Shown here in pieces: positions 1 to 9,308 of a stretch of 64,000 nt of DNA. Location: contig JAQBVJ010000012.1 of the NCBI GenBank assembly GCA_027623235.1, positions 28,081 through 92,080 on the forward strand, given 5' to 3'. The notes beneath the pieces were generated by a model that saw only the letters and a program-made list of their open reading frames with translations, had not been told where the DNA came from and searched no databases. The DNA comes from Planctomycetota bacterium. GTDB taxonomy: Bacteria > Planctomycetota > Planctomycetia > Planctomycetales > Planctomycetaceae. How positions within the stretch are numbered: the first letter of the stretch is position 1; each line of letters opens with the position of its first letter. The translations under genes were made by a program, and so were the position numbers.

Positions 1-2
1 AT

Positions 3-1118
3 GCGGTGCTGGTCGGCAAAACAAACCTCGATGAATACGCGATGGGTTCGTCGACGGAAAATTCCGCGCTCGGCAAGACAAGAAACCCGTGGGATCTGCA
101 ACGGACGCCAGGCGGTTCGAGTGGCGGTTCCGCAGCGAGCGTTGCCGCGCGGCTGACTCCGCTTTCCGTTGGCAGCGACACCGGCGGCTCGATCCGACAA
201 CCGGCTTCGTTCTGCGGCGTCGTCGGGATGAAGCCAACGTACGGTCGCGTGTCGCGGTACGGGCTGGTCGCGTTCGCCAGTTCGCTCGACCAGATTGGAC
301 CATTCGCAACCGACGTCACCGGAGCGGCCTCGCTGCTGGAAGTTCTCGCGGGTCACGATGAACGGGATTCGACGAGCGTCAACCGACCCGTGCCCGAATA
401 TTCCAGGTCTGTCGAACAGCCATTGGAGGGGCTGCGAGTCGGCGTCGTGCAGGAACATTTTGCAGAAGGGATTGACGAAGAAGTCGCATCGTCGATCCGC
501 GCGGCGATTGAGGTTTACCGATCACTCGGGGCTGAGATCGTCGATGTCGCGCTCCCCCATTCGAAATATGGCGTGGCGGTTTACTACCTCATCGCCAGCT
601 CGGAAGCGTCCAGTAATCTCGCCCGGTACGACGGCGTCCACTACGGCCACCGGGCGAGCGAATTCGAAAACATGGTCGACATGTACGCCGCCAGCCGGGC
701 CGAAGGGTTCGGCGATGAGGTCAAACGGCGGATCATGCTCGGCGTTTATGCTTTGTCCGAGGGCTACAGCGATCAGTACTACCTGAAAGCTCTTAAAGTG
801 CGGCGGCTGATCCGCAACGATTTTGACGCGGCCTTCAAAAACGTCGACGTGATTGCCGGCCCGACCTGTCCCACACCCGCGTTCAAAATCGGCGAACTGG
901 TCGACGATCCGCTGCAGATGTACCTCGCCGATGTCTACACGATCTCGGCGAACCTGGCGGGCATCCCTGGCATTTCCGTTCCGGCAGGCTTCAGCCCAGC
1001 AGGGCTCCCGATTGGGCTGCAGTTACTGGCAGCTCCGTTTGAGGAAGAAAAGCTGCTGCGAGCCGCCCGGATGTTTGAGCGGGAAACGGACTTCCACACC
1101 AAAGTTCCTCAGTTCTGA
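3..1118 (+). CDS. gatA: GatA, amidotransferase subunit A (5' partial)
   Basis: Amidase subunit of the GatCAB tRNA-dependent amidotransferase. It hydrolyses glutamine and supplies ammonia to convert Glu-tRNA(Gln) and/or Asp-tRNA(Asn) in the cytoplasm. The frame is open from the left edge and starts within the family block [15 protein letters not shown]. About 100-120 N-terminal residues, including the first catalytic Lys of the Ser-cisSer-Lys triad, are therefore outside the window. The Gly/Ser amidase signature [13 protein letters not shown] and the [14 protein letters not shown] segment, which carry the two catalytic serines, are intact. The C-terminus ([20 protein letters not shown]) is typical. 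gatB starts 49 nt downstream on the same strand, so the two are probably co-transcribed; gatC would be expected upstream. Confidence 0.97.
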   Translation, partial: AVLVGKTNLDEYAMGSSTENSALGKTRNPWDLQRTPGGSSGGSAASVAARLTPLSVGSDTGGSIRQPASFCGVVGMKPTYGRVSRYGLVAFASSLDQIGPFATDVTGAASLLEVLAGHDERDSTSVNRPVPEYSRSVEQPLEGLRVGVVQEHFAEGIDEEVASSIRAAIEVYRSLGAEIVDVALPHSKYGVAVYYLIASSEASSNLARYDGVHYGHRASEFENMVDMYAASRAEGFGDEVKRRIMLGVYALSEGYSDQYYLKALKVRRLIRNDFDAAFKNVDVIAGPTCPTPAFKIGELVDDPLQMYLADVYTISANLAGIPGISVPAGFSPAGLPIGLQLLAAPFEEEKLLRAARMFERETDFHTKVPQF

Positions 1119-1167
1119 AGCTGACGCGAAGCCTCGAAGGCTCGCCCACTGAATCTGCGAGTGCGAC

Positions 1168-2655
1168 ATGGACTACACAACGATTATCGGACTCGAAGTT
1201 CACGTGCAGTTGCTCACGAAGAGCAAGATCTTCTGTGGCTGCGCGAATCTTTTTAACCCGGACAATCCCAACGTGCAGACCTGTCCGGTGTGTCTCGGAC
1301 TGCCGGGATCGTTGCCGGTCATGAACCGCAAGGCGTTTCAGCTCTCCGTCAAGACGGGGCTGGCCCTCAATTGCGACATCGCCAGCTTCACCAAGTGGGA
1401 CCGCAAGCAGTACTACTACCCGGACCTGCCGAAGGCGTATCAGATCAGCCAGTTCGATCTCCCGTTCAGTGCGGACGGCTGGGTCGACATCGAAGTGCCG
1501 TCGACGGGCGAGACTCGACGAGTTCGCCTCATCCGGGCTCATCTGGAAGAAGACGCCGGCAAGAACATTCACGACGAAAGCGGGCGAGGTGCCGACAGCC
1601 GCGTGGACCTCAACCGGACGGGCACTCCGCTGCTGGAAATCGTCACGCAGCCGGACATCCGCTCGGCCGAAGAAGCACGCATCTTCCTGGAAGACCTGCG
1701 GCTGATGCTGAGGTACCTCGCCGTGTCCGACTGCGAGATGCAGGAAGGCAGCCTCCGCTGCGACGCGAACGTCAATCTGCATGTTGAGGAAAACGGCGAG
1801 ACGATTCCGACTCCAATCGTCGAAATCAAAAACCTCAACAGCTTCCGCGGCGTCGAAGCAGCGATCGAGCACGAACTGAAAAAACAGGTCAAAGCCTGGC
1901 AGACCGACCCCAGGCGGATGGGCGAAGTCCCGAAAACAACCGTCGGCTGGGACGCCAACCGAAACGCGACGTTCGAGCAGCGCGGCAAGGAAGAGGCGGC
2001 CGACTACCGCTACTTCCCGGATCCCGACCTTTGTCCGGTGACGATCACTCAGGAAGAAGTCGACGAAATTCGATCAACGATCTGCGAACTTCCTGGCGTC
2101 AGGCGAACTCGCTACGTCAGCGAGCTCGGACTGACTCCGTACGACGCAGGAGTGATCGTCGACCAGGGGGCTGAGTTCGCTTCGTATTTTGATGAGGTCT
2201 GCGTGACCTGCGGCGACGGGAAACAGGCCGCGAACTGGGTGACTCAGGACGTCCAGCGGGAACTCAACGAACGCAAACTCGAGATCGGTGAGTTTCCCGT
2301 CTCGGCCCCGGTCCTGGGAGCCGTGCTGAAGAAAGTTGTCGACGGCGAACTCACGATCAAAAGTGGCCGCGAGGTTTTTGCCACTCTTCTTTCGGATGCG
2401 GGCGATGGAACCAGAATCAGCGCCGAACGAATCGACGCGATCATCGCCGACAAAGGTCTCGGCAAGGAACAGGACACCGGTAAAATCGACGCGGTGATCC
2501 AGGCAGTCCTCGACCGAAACGCTGCCGTCGCTGAGGACGTTCGAAACGGCAGGATGCAGGCGGTCGGCCCGCTGATCGGGCAGGTCATGCGCGAGCTGAA
2601 AGGTGCCGACGCGAAAGACGTGCGGCAGATGATTCTCGACAAGCTGCAGGGCTGA
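1168..2655 (+). CDS. gatB: GatB, amidotransferase subunit B
   Basis: Subunit B of GatCAB (495 aa, normal length). It activates the mischarged aminoacyl-tRNA by phosphorylation and transfers ammonia from GatA. The N-terminus [20 protein letters not shown] is the classic GatB start. The Cys pairs in KIFCGC and CPVCLGLPG match the zinc site. The HLEEDAGK and [13 protein letters not shown] motifs of the catalytic cradle are present. The last ~150 residues form the YqeY-like tRNA-binding tail ([20 protein letters not shown]). The ATG at 1168 is the only sensible start; the ribosome site is weak. An AsnRS gene (60269-61657) is also present, so the main role of GatCAB here is probably Gln-tRNA formation; this is inference. 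Confidence 0.98.
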   Translation: MDYTTIIGLEVHVQLLTKSKIFCGCANLFNPDNPNVQTCPVCLGLPGSLPVMNRKAFQLSVKTGLALNCDIASFTKWDRKQYYYPDLPKAYQISQFDLPFSADGWVDIEVPSTGETRRVRLIRAHLEEDAGKNIHDESGRGADSRVDLNRTGTPLLEIVTQPDIRSAEEARIFLEDLRLMLRYLAVSDCEMQEGSLRCDANVNLHVEENGETIPTPIVEIKNLNSFRGVEAAIEHELKKQVKAWQTDPRRMGEVPKTTVGWDANRNATFEQRGKEEAADYRYFPDPDLCPVTITQEEVDEIRSTICELPGVRRTRYVSELGLTPYDAGVIVDQGAEFASYFDEVCVTCGDGKQAANWVTQDVQRELNERKLEIGEFPVSAPVLGAVLKKVVDGELTIKSGREVFATLLSDAGDGTRISAERIDAIIADKGLGKEQDTGKIDAVIQAVLDRNAAVAEDVRNGRMQAVGPLIGQVMRELKGADAKDVRQMILDKLQG

Positions 2656-3008
2656 GTTCGGGCGGTATTGGAGAGGGAGCCTTTTGCTAAAGACTCTCGC
2701 AGAAATCAACGATCGTGTGTACTCAAGTCTCGCACCTGGATCGGGGTGCAACTCCCCTGGGTTGACAGCGTTTATCTTGCTGTTTGTTGACGGATGGCGA
2801 GGGTTTTCAATAACCGTCGGAGTCTATTGTGCGATGCTGACGACGAGTCATTTCATCGGTGTGGCCACGCGCTTCACCCAACGGCAATCGGAAGATACAA
2901 GGCGATCGCATGGCGTCGCTTCGGGGCTCAAAACGCGCCACATCAAAACTCGCGCCTTGGGTTACTTATACTGACGGTCGGAAATCCGGCTCCACATGAG
3001 GTTTGACG
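2656..3008. other. Intergenic region gatB-aldo/keto reductase
   Basis: 353 bases without a convincing gene. A 96-codon open frame (2684-2974) has no family resemblance or ribosome site and was rejected. A TATACT hexamer at 2967-2972 is a possible -10 box for the downstream gene, but no matching -35 is visible. No strong hairpin was seen. Confidence 0.5.
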
Positions 3009-3953
3009 ATGGAATTTCGCGCGTTGGGCAACACAGGACTGGAACTGTCCGCTTTGAGTTTCGGAGCCTCGTCACTCGGGGCCGAGTTTCGGCAGGTCGA
3101 TATCAACGAGGCGATGCGGTCCGTTCAGGTGGCGCTCGACCGCGGCATGAACTTTATCGACACCTCGCCGTACTACGGTCGAGGCATGTCGGAAGTGCTG
3201 CTCGGCCCGGCTCTGCGTGACATCCCGCGAGACAGCTACTACCTGGGCACCAAGCTCGGCCGCTACGACGCAAACCATTTTGATTTTTCAGCGAAGCGCG
3301 TCGTCGAAAGCGTTGACGTGAGCCTCCATCGGCTTGGTGTCGAACATTTTGACATCATGCTGATGCACGATGTTGAGTACGTTGACCTCCAGCAAATCCT
3401 CGACGAGACGATCCCCGCGCTTCGCAGACTCAAAGAGTCAGGCAAGGTTCGCTTCATCGGGATGAGTGGTTACCCGATGCACATCTTCAAAACGATCCTC
3501 GCCGAAGAGCACCTGGACGTCGTGCTCTCGTACAACCACTACACCCTTCAAAACACGATGTTTGCCGACCTGGTTCCGTTTCTGAAAGAGAAAGGCGTCG
3601 GCATCATGAATGCCGCCCCGTTCTCCGCACGGCTTCTGACTCGGGCTCCGCTTCCGCCGTGGCACAAAGCGACGGACGAAGTGCGCGCGGTCGCGAAGGA
3701 AGCCGCCGATCACTGCTGGTCAAAAGGCGTCGACATTGCACAGCTCGCGCTGCAGTTTTCCCTCGCCAACACCGACATGACCACCTGCGTCACTGGTTCA
3801 GCGAATCCTGGTCGAGTCAGTCAGTGGGTCGACTGGTCGGAAAAACCGCTTGACGAAGGACTGCTCAGTGAGGTCCTCGCCATCCTCGAACCGATCCACA
3901 ACTGGTTCTATATCGAGGGTCGGCCGGAAAACAACGACCCATCTGACGACTAA
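3009..3953 (+). CDS. Aldo/keto reductase, L-galactose dehydrogenase-like
   Basis: NAD(P)-dependent aldo/keto reductase of about 314 aa, cytoplasmic, with a TIM-barrel fold. The start (MEFRALGNTGLELSALSFGA), the DTSPYYGRGMSEVLLG segment carrying catalytic Asp and Tyr, the Lys in GTKLGRYDANHFDFSA, and the His in DIMLMHDVEYVDL give the complete Asp-Tyr-Lys-His tetrad. Similarity runs end to end with plant-type L-galactose dehydrogenase (VILSY-HY, KGVGIMNAAPFS, LALQFSLANTDMTTCV), the closest recognisable subfamily. The substrate may be L-galactose, L-fucose or another aldose; this cannot be settled from sequence. The ATG at 3009 is preferred over an in-frame TTG two codons earlier. The stop overlaps the next start (TAATG), indicating translational coupling with the SGNH hydrolase. 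Confidence 0.9.
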   Translation: MEFRALGNTGLELSALSFGASSLGAEFRQVDINEAMRSVQVALDRGMNFIDTSPYYGRGMSEVLLGPALRDIPRDSYYLGTKLGRYDANHFDFSAKRVVESVDVSLHRLGVEHFDIMLMHDVEYVDLQQILDETIPALRRLKESGKVRFIGMSGYPMHIFKTILAEEHLDVVLSYNHYTLQNTMFADLVPFLKEKGVGIMNAAPFSARLLTRAPLPPWHKATDEVRAVAKEAADHCWSKGVDIAQLALQFSLANTDMTTCVTGSANPGRVSQWVDWSEKPLDEGLLSEVLAILEPIHNWFYIEGRPENNDPSDD

Positions 3954-4732
3954 TGCCTGTGCCCAACGCTCCCACAACGCCGAGCCGAACACTGATCCTG
4001 ATCGGAGCGAGCAATGTCACCTTCAATCTGCCGGACATCTGGCGAGGTCTCACAGCCGATCAGCCAACGCGACTGCTCGTCGCCGCCGGACACGGCCGCA
4101 GCTACGGCATTCCAAATACCGTGATGGGGCGAACGCTGCCGAGTCTTCTCGAATGCGGCCTCTGGAAAACGCTGCCCGAGTTGCCGGCTGCGCGGCCGAT
4201 GTCGGCACTCATCACCGACGTCGGTAACGACCTGCTTTACGGTGCAAATCCGGAAACGATCGCTGGCTGGGTGAGCGAATGTGCCGACCGGCTTCTCGAA
4301 CTCGGATGCCAGCCGGCCGTGACGATGCTGCCTTTCCAATCGCTGCGACGTCTGTCTCGATGGCGATTTCACTTCTTCCGTCGAGTTCTGTTTCCCGAAT
4401 CGCGACTGACGTTTGAGGATGCGTTGCGTTTTTCTGAAGAGCTCAACGGTCGAATCGAGGAACTGGCATCGGCGCGAAATCTGGCGACGCTTCAACCTCA
4501 GCCCGAGTGGTACGGGCTCGACCCAATCCATTTTCGCCGAGGCATCCGGGCAGCCGCGTGGACGAATTATCTGTCAGCTCTCGATGACTCAGCCCGCGCG
4601 GAAAAATGCTCGGCTGTCGTCGGCATGCGAGTCTGGAAACGCAAAGCGGCAGAAATTATTCGACGGGGAAAGCGCCTTGAGACTCCGCAACCCGTGCTGG
4701 ATCATGCCGGATCTGAACTCTGGCTTTTCTAA
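3953..4732 (+). CDS. SGNH-fold hydrolase-like protein
   Basis: Protein of 259 aa with the SGNH/GDSL hydrolase blocks in order: block I Ser in LILIGASNVTF (near residue 20), a Gly block in AAGHGRSYGIPN, block III Asn in ALITDVGNDLLYG, and a C-terminal Asp/His pair in EWYGLDPIHF. An esterase or acetylhydrolase activity is likely; the substrate is unknown. No signal peptide is visible, so it is probably cytoplasmic. It starts at the ATG that overlaps the stop of the aldo/keto reductase by one base. This coupling suggests a shared carbohydrate-related task (inference). The C-terminal ~50 residues (ARAEKCSAVVGMRVWKRKA) lie outside the core fold and are not recognised. Confidence 0.75.
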   Translation: MPVPNAPTTPSRTLILIGASNVTFNLPDIWRGLTADQPTRLLVAAGHGRSYGIPNTVMGRTLPSLLECGLWKTLPELPAARPMSALITDVGNDLLYGANPETIAGWVSECADRLLELGCQPAVTMLPFQSLRRLSRWRFHFFRRVLFPESRLTFEDALRFSEELNGRIEELASARNLATLQPQPEWYGLDPIHFRRGIRAAAWTNYLSALDDSARAEKCSAVVGMRVWKRKAAEIIRRGKRLETPQPVLDHAGSELWLF

Positions 4733-4790
4733 GAACGACCTTGAAGCGTGAGCGAGAATAAATGTCCGACAGTCAACATCGCTGTCCGGC

Positions 4791-5810
4791 GTGGCCGTTA
4801 CTCGCAAGTCAAACCAGCAATCTCCTGACCGAGTTTCCGCTGTGGTAAACCATCCAGAATCATCGCCGCCCGATACATCCGTCAGTCCGCTGCGAGTGGG
4901 CGTCGCGGGACTGACTCGCGAAGGGTTGTTCCATCTTGAATCACTCGCACTGCGCCGAGAGTTCACTCCGGTCGCTGCGGCCGGACATGAGCCGCGAAAC
5001 GTCGCGGGCCTCGGCGGCTGTCAGCAGCTCTCGATGGCGGAGCTTGTTGAAGTGCAAATCGATCTGGCCATCATCGCGACATTGCCTGAGATTCGAATTC
5101 AAACCGCTCGCGAGTTTCTTTCCCACGGCACGAGCGTCCTGATCGAGGCCGGCATCGAGGCTCGCGAGCGGGAATCGCTTGAGGCGTGCCTGCAGCTTGC
5201 GATCGAGAAAGAACTCTTCTGTGGCATCTGGCAGCCCGAGTTGAGCGAGCCGGACTTTCTCGCCGCAAAAAGTGTTGCCGCCTCAGAGGCGACCGGAGCA
5301 GTCCGTTCCGCGCGACTCATTCAGCACGGTCTCGCGTCGGGAATGAGCTCCCGGGAATCGGTGAATTCCTCGGTCCAGAAAGACCTGACGACTCGCACCG
5401 CAATTTCCGTCATTCGGCAACGACTCGCGCAACTGCTGCAGCTTATCGAAGAACCGGTATCGCGAATTCACTCAACGGTTCGCGGCAGCGAAATGACGGC
5501 ATCCACGATGCTGGTTGAATTCGAATCCGGAGCGACCGGACTGATCGATGTCGACCTGGCCGCAACGACGGCGATCGACACCGGTTGGGTGCTGCAGACG
5601 CGGCAAGGTGGATACCACGCCGGGCGGCAAAGCCTCAAGGAAGCGGACGGTGAAGTTTACGAATTGCCGGTTCTCGCGAAGCCTGACGACCCCTACACAA
5701 GACTCGCCTGGTTGCTTCGATCCGACACGTCCGTTCGCCTTGAGCATTCGAGGCGTACTGTCCGGGACGAACTCAAAGTCGCAGACCTGATGGCGACTCC
5801 CCCCGGTTAG
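4791..5810 (+). CDS. Gfo/Idh/MocA-like oxidoreductase, divergent
   Basis: 339 aa. After a disordered N-terminus of ~30 residues comes a Rossmann-like unit: RVGVAGLTREGLFHLESLAL, then DLAIIATLPEIRIQTAREFL, then GTSVLIEAGIEARERE. This order matches the Gfo/Idh/MocA nucleotide-binding domain (gene order also suggests sugar chemistry). The glycine-rich loop is degenerate (GVAGLTREG instead of GxGxxG), and the usual EKP catalytic motif is replaced by IEAGIE, so it may not bind NAD normally. The C-terminal half (FESGATGLIDVDLAATTAID) resembles the second domain. The start is GTG at 4791, with GTG at 4842 an equally possible alternative. The stop at 5810 is followed directly by a palindromic repeat. 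Confidence 0.6.
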   Translation: MAVTRKSNQQSPDRVSAVVNHPESSPPDTSVSPLRVGVAGLTREGLFHLESLALRREFTPVAAAGHEPRNVAGLGGCQQLSMAELVEVQIDLAIIATLPEIRIQTAREFLSHGTSVLIEAGIEARERESLEACLQLAIEKELFCGIWQPELSEPDFLAAKSVAASEATGAVRSARLIQHGLASGMSSRESVNSSVQKDLTTRTAISVIRQRLAQLLQLIEEPVSRIHSTVRGSEMTASTMLVEFESGATGLIDVDLAATTAIDTGWVLQTRQGGYHAGRQSLKEADGEVYELPVLAKPDDPYTRLAWLLRSDTSVRLEHSRRTVRDELKVADLMATPPG

Positions 5811-5928
5811 CAGCCCCGTTGAAAAAGTCGGACCCATGTAGCGGAGCGGCGCAAGCCGCCCGGTTTTGCATGGAGACACACACCCGGTCCGGACAGCTTC
5901 CGCCGTGCCGCTACTTTTCAACGGGCTG
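5811..5928. repeat. Palindromic repeat family R1, copy A
   Basis: 118-bp element with terminal inverted repeats: left end CAGCCCCGTTGAAAAAGT, right end ACTTTTCAACGGGCTG. The arms continue inward (GCAAGCCGCCCGGT against CCGGACAGCTTCCGCC) around a purine-rich loop, so the single strand could fold into one long hairpin. A second copy lies at 47216-47341. The element begins at the base after the stop codon of the oxidoreductase. It encodes no protein, so it resembles a MITE or large REP. Confidence 0.8.
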
Positions 5929-6215
5929 TCCGGACAAAGCTGCCGCGCACAAAAAAGCCGCAGGACGCTGGAACTGCCTGTCATGGTCCCCGCGTCGCTG
6001 CGGCAGACAACGGACGCCGAAGCGCACGCTGTTCAAGCTGGAGTCGAATTGGCGAAGCCAGCCAGTGCATCTCCAGCATAGTTTGCTTCAGCGGGACGAG
6101 GCTCTTCGGAATGCAATTCTGCCAGGGAAGCAGTGAGATCCCTCGCGCGAGTCCGTTCCGCGCCGGGCAAACGCCTCGCCAGTCAATGCAGGAGCCGTTT
6201 CGAAACGTCGATGCG
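5929..6215. other. Intergenic region between convergent genes
   Basis: 287 bases between repeat R1 copy A and the end of the NtrC-type gene. Short open frames here have no recognisable product. No tRNA, strong terminator or further repeat was seen. Confidence 0.5.
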
Positions 6216-7616
6216 CTACGAGGCGGCCGACTGGGCTTCGTACTGGTTGAGCTTGTTGTAAAGCGTCTTGAGGGCGATGCCGAGCTCTGAGGCCGCCCGT
6301 GGTTTGTCGCCGCGGTGTTTATCGAGGACGCGGTAGATCACCTTCATCTCGATATCGCGCAAAGTCTGTGGCGCGTCAGCCGACCAGATGTCGTCGCTTG
6401 AACCCGCGACCGGAATTGGAACCGTCCCTCCCAGACTGTCCGGCAGGTCGGCCGCCGTAATCGATTTCCCATCACACAGCGTGAGGGCGTACTCGATCGT
6501 GTTGGCCAGCTCGCGAACATTTCCCTTCCAGGGATGGCTCTGCAGAACAGAAATCGCATCGGCTGCGATTGATGCCCGCTCCACCTTGCGAGTGCGATGC
6601 AGTCGCTCAATGAGGTGTTTTGCCAGAGGCTCGATATCGCCGGTCCGTTCGCGGAGCGACGGCAGTCGAATCTCAAACGTGTTGACGCGAAAGTAGAGGT
6701 CTTCGCGGAACGAGCCGTCGTCGACCATTTCCTGGAGAGGACGGTTCGTCGCACAGACAATCCGGACGTCGACATGGAATGACTCGTTCTCGCCGATCCG
6801 TCGAACCTCGCCGGACTCCAGAAATCGCAGCAGCTTGACCTGCGTGTTGCGGTCCAGCTCGCCGAGTTCGTCGAGGAACAGTGTCCCGCCGTCGGCGACC
6901 TCGATGAGCCCCTTGCGATGCGAATCCGCCCCGGTGAACGCGCCTTTGCGATGACCGAACAGCTCGCTCTCGACAAGTTGCTCGGGCAGCGCACCGCAGT
7001 TGACGGCGACAAACGGCATCGAGGATCGTTTGCTGGCTTCATGAATTCGCCGCGCGGCGAGTTCTTTGCCGGTCCCGGTTTCGCCCAGGATCAGAACGCT
7101 CGACTCCGTGGGTGCGATCTTGTCGATCAGTTTTTTGACACGCTGCATCGGTGCGGTCTCACCGATGAGCTGCGGGGATCCCTCGACGGCCTGCAGCCGC
7201 TTCTCCAGGGCGATCGTCCGATTGGTGAGTGTGCGTTTTTCGGCGACCCGCGACAGGACGGTCGCAATGTCAACCAGTTTGCAGGGTTTTTGCAGGAAGT
7301 CATTGGCTCCCCGCCGCAGCGCCTGGATGGCTTCATCCATACTGCCGTGAGCCGTATGAATAATGACCTGCGTTTCGGGCGAGACTTTTCGCAGGTGATC
7401 CACGACCTGCCAGCCGTCAATTCCGGGCATCTTGAGGTCAACGATCGCCGCGTCGAACGAGCCGGCATCGATCGCTTTGATCGCCGCCTCACCCCCGTCG
7501 CAGACCGTCACTTCGTGTCCCATGCGAGGCAGTTCGATCCGCATGACTTCGCGAATCATTGCCTCGTCATCGACAAAAAGTACGCGCAGCCTCTGGCTGT
7601 TCGTCGAAGAGCTCAA
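6216..7616 (-). CDS. NtrC-family sigma-54 response regulator
   Basis: Sigma-54-dependent activator of 466 aa with three domains. The receiver (residues ~10-125) has an acidic pair in FVDDEAMI, phospho-acceptor Asp ~60 in AAIVDLKMPGIDGW and Lys ~110 in FLQKP. The AAA+ domain has Walker A GETGTGKE (~178-185), the sigma-54 contact loop GAFTGA (~225-230) and Walker B GGTLFLDELGELD. A Fis-type helix-turn-helix is at the C-terminus (RAASELGIALKTLYNKLNQY). The frame is open 20 codons further upstream, but the TTG at 7616 is preceded by a strong ribosome site (AGGGAGGG at 7622-7629, 5 nt away) and leaves the usual short lead before the receiver. No cognate kinase is adjacent; targets are unknown. Confidence 0.93.
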   Translation of the reverse strand: MSSSTNSQRLRVLFVDDEAMIREVMRIELPRMGHEVTVCDGGEAAIKAIDAGSFDAAIVDLKMPGIDGWQVVDHLRKVSPETQVIIHTAHGSMDEAIQALRRGANDFLQKPCKLVDIATVLSRVAEKRTLTNRTIALEKRLQAVEGSPQLIGETAPMQRVKKLIDKIAPTESSVLILGETGTGKELAARRIHEASKRSSMPFVAVNCGALPEQLVESELFGHRKGAFTGADSHRKGLIEVADGGTLFLDELGELDRNTQVKLLRFLESGEVRRIGENESFHVDVRIVCATNRPLQEMVDDGSFREDLYFRVNTFEIRLPSLRERTGDIEPLAKHLIERLHRTRKVERASIAADAISVLQSHPWKGNVRELANTIEYALTLCDGKSITAADLPDSLGGTVPIPVAGSSDDIWSADAPQTLRDIEMKVIYRVLDKHRGDKPRAASELGIALKTLYNKLNQYEAQSAAS

Positions 7617-7621
7617 GCGTT

Positions 7622-7629
7622 CCCTCCCT
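7622..7629 (-). promoter_or_regulatory. Ribosome binding site fixing the NtrC-type start
   Basis: AGGGAGGG read on the minus strand, five bases before TTG 7616. It decides for TTG over upstream in-frame TTG/GTG codons. Confidence 0.7.
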
Positions 7630-7800
7630 GGTGTCACGACGATTCGCGTCTTCCCTGACGCATTTGTTCTGAGCAAATCTCCCAGACGGCTCCGCCGTCC
7701 ATCCGCTCAGCAAAGTGCCTGCAGCAAACAACTTCCGGCAACCCGCAACGCCGTCGTCGCGCCACGAGCGGCGGATGATATCAGAAATCCAGAAACGAGG

Positions 7801-8229
7801 TCAATTCGGGTTTCCAGTTATCGGCGGCTCGCCCGCTGACGGCGGGCAATCGTCGTCAGGCCGCGAATTATCGAGCTCGGAGTGGTCGAAAAAGCAATCA
7901 AACGCCAGCCACAGTGCCCTGGCGTAGCGGTGGAAGAAGATTGGGAAGAGGACCACGTAGGTGATCAGCGGGGGCAGGACGTACTGGTTCGGGTAGTCCA
8001 GGGCGATGTGCAGGATCAGGTAGGCCGCCGTCATGGTGACTGAGGTCCAGCCGTAGCTGACGTAGGTGGCTCCCAGGAAGTAGCCGGGCTCGCGCTCGTA
8101 CTTCAGGCCGCAGGACGAGCACTTTTCATTCATTCGCGTGAACGAGCGGAAGAGGCAGTCGCCGCCGCAGTTGGGGCAGAGCAGTTTGAGGGCTCGACGG
8201 CAGCCGACTTTGAACGGAGTTCGTTCCAC
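7801..8229 (-). CDS. DUF983 family zinc-ribbon membrane protein
   Basis: 142-aa member of the DUF983 family. It has two CxxC pairs (LCPNCGGDCLF and KCSSCGLKYE) about 22 residues apart, then the family block REPGYFLGATYVSYG, then two hydrophobic helices (TMTAAYLILHIAL and YVVLFPIFFHRYAR). An acidic, disordered tail follows. The family function is not established; the pattern suggests a membrane protein with a cytoplasmic zinc ribbon. GTG 8229 is chosen because AAGGGA lies seven bases upstream; the open frame extends 20 codons further without a site and into repeat R4. It sits 125 bases downstream of sucD, with a REP pair between. Confidence 0.8.
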   Translation of the reverse strand: MERTPFKVGCRRALKLLCPNCGGDCLFRSFTRMNEKCSSCGLKYEREPGYFLGATYVSYGWTSVTMTAAYLILHIALDYPNQYVLPPLITYVVLFPIFFHRYARALWLAFDCFFDHSELDNSRPDDDCPPSAGEPPITGNPN

Positions 8230-8243
8230 ATCGATGTCCCTTA

Positions 8244-8359
8244 CGTAGGCGGATTTTTCTGAAATCCGCTTGTTTGCGGTGCTCCACACCGTTTGTCGTT
8301 CGAAGTCCGTTGAGCATGGACGACGTCAGACAGGCCGATTTCGGAGAAATCGGCCTACG
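8244..8359. repeat. Repeat family R4, inverted REP pair
   Basis: Two copies of a ~29-bp imperfect palindrome in opposite orientation: 8244-8272 (CGTAGGCGGATTT ... AAATCCGC) and 8331-8359, whose reverse complement reads CGTAGGCCGATTT ... AAATCGGCCTG. They flank 58 bases, a REPIN-like arrangement. The TAG stop of sucD (8355-8357) lies inside the second copy. On the minus strand each copy can form a stem with an A/T-rich base, so the pair may also slow transcription leaving sucD. Confidence 0.75.
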
Positions 8360-9251
8360 CCTTGGCGATGGCTTCCAGGACGGCTTTGCCCATGTCGGCC
8401 GGGCTTTTGGCGACGGAGACTCCGGCGGCTTCGAGGGCCTCGATTTTCTCAGCTGCGGTTCCGCTTCCGCCGGAGATGATGGCACCGGCATGGCCCATGC
8501 GTTTTCCCGGAGGCGCAGTCTGCCCGGCGATGAAGCCGGCGACGGGTTTTGTCACGTGGTCACGGATGTACTCGGCGGCGAGGACTTCTGCGTTTCCGCC
8601 GATTTCGCCGATCATGAGAATCGACTCGGTGCCCGGATCGTTTTCGAACATCTCGAGCAGGTCGATGAAATCGGTGCCAATAATCGGGTCGCCGCCGATG
8701 CCGAACGCGGTCGACTGGCCGAGGCCCACATTGCCCAGCTGCCACGCGGCTTCGTAGGTCAGCGTGCCGCTCTTGGAGATCAGACCACAGGTGCCTGGCG
8801 TGTGGATGTAACCGGGCATGATGCCGATCTTGGCGACGCCCGGGGTGATGACTCCGGGGCAGTTCGGGCCGACCAGTCGCGAATCGGTCTTCGCCAGGAA
8901 GTGCATGACGCGGACCATGTCGAGCGTCGGGACGCCTTCGGTGATCGCAATGATCAGCTTGATGCCGGCATCGGCCGCTTCGATGATCGCGTCCGCACAG
9001 AACGGTGGCGGGACAAAAATCATCGTCGCGTTCGCGCCGGTTTTTGCGATCGACTCGGCCACGGAGTTGAACACCGGGAAGTCGTCGACCGTCTGGCCGC
9101 CTTTGCCGGGGGTCACTCCGCCGACAAAAACGTCGACGTCCGGCTGGCACTCCTTCGCGTACTCGCGGCATTTCTGCGAGTGGAACAGGCCGGTTTTTCC
9201 CGTGATGCCCTGGCAGATGACCCGGGTCTCTTTGGTAACAAGGATGCTCAT
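8355..9251 (-). CDS. sucD: Succinyl-CoA synthetase alpha subunit
   Basis: ADP/GDP-forming succinate-CoA ligase alpha subunit (298 aa, normal length). It interconverts succinyl-CoA and succinate in the TCA cycle. The CoA-binding Rossmann start [20 protein letters not shown] is present. The active-site His that is phosphorylated lies in [25 protein letters not shown] and IGEIGGNAE are conserved ligase blocks. It starts at ATG 9251, 57 bases after sucC, and the two are surely co-transcribed. The C-terminus is normal, but the stop codon is embedded in a repeat (R4). Confidence 0.98.
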   Translation of the reverse strand: MSILVTKETRVICQGITGKTGLFHSQKCREYAKECQPDVDVFVGGVTPGKGGQTVDDFPVFNSVAESIAKTGANATMIFVPPPFCADAIIEAADAGIKLIIAITEGVPTLDMVRVMHFLAKTDSRLVGPNCPGVITPGVAKIGIMPGYIHTPGTCGLISKSGTLTYEAAWQLGNVGLGQSTAFGIGGDPIIGTDFIDLLEMFENDPGTESILMIGEIGGNAEVLAAEYIRDHVTKPVAGFIAGQTAPPGKRMGHAGAIISGGSGTAAEKIEALEAAGVSVAKSPADMGKAVLEAIAKA

Positions 9252-9308
9252 GAGGAGATTCGAGAATTCGAGGTGGGTTGGTTTGGAGAGTCGACTTGCT
9301 CGGCCAGA

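Noticed and set aside
2684..2974. 96-codon frame after gatB
   Set aside because: No ribosome site, no family resemblance, mixed codon usage. Kept as intergenic.
5819..6136. 105-codon frame
   Set aside because: Runs through palindromic repeat R1; no protein-like features.
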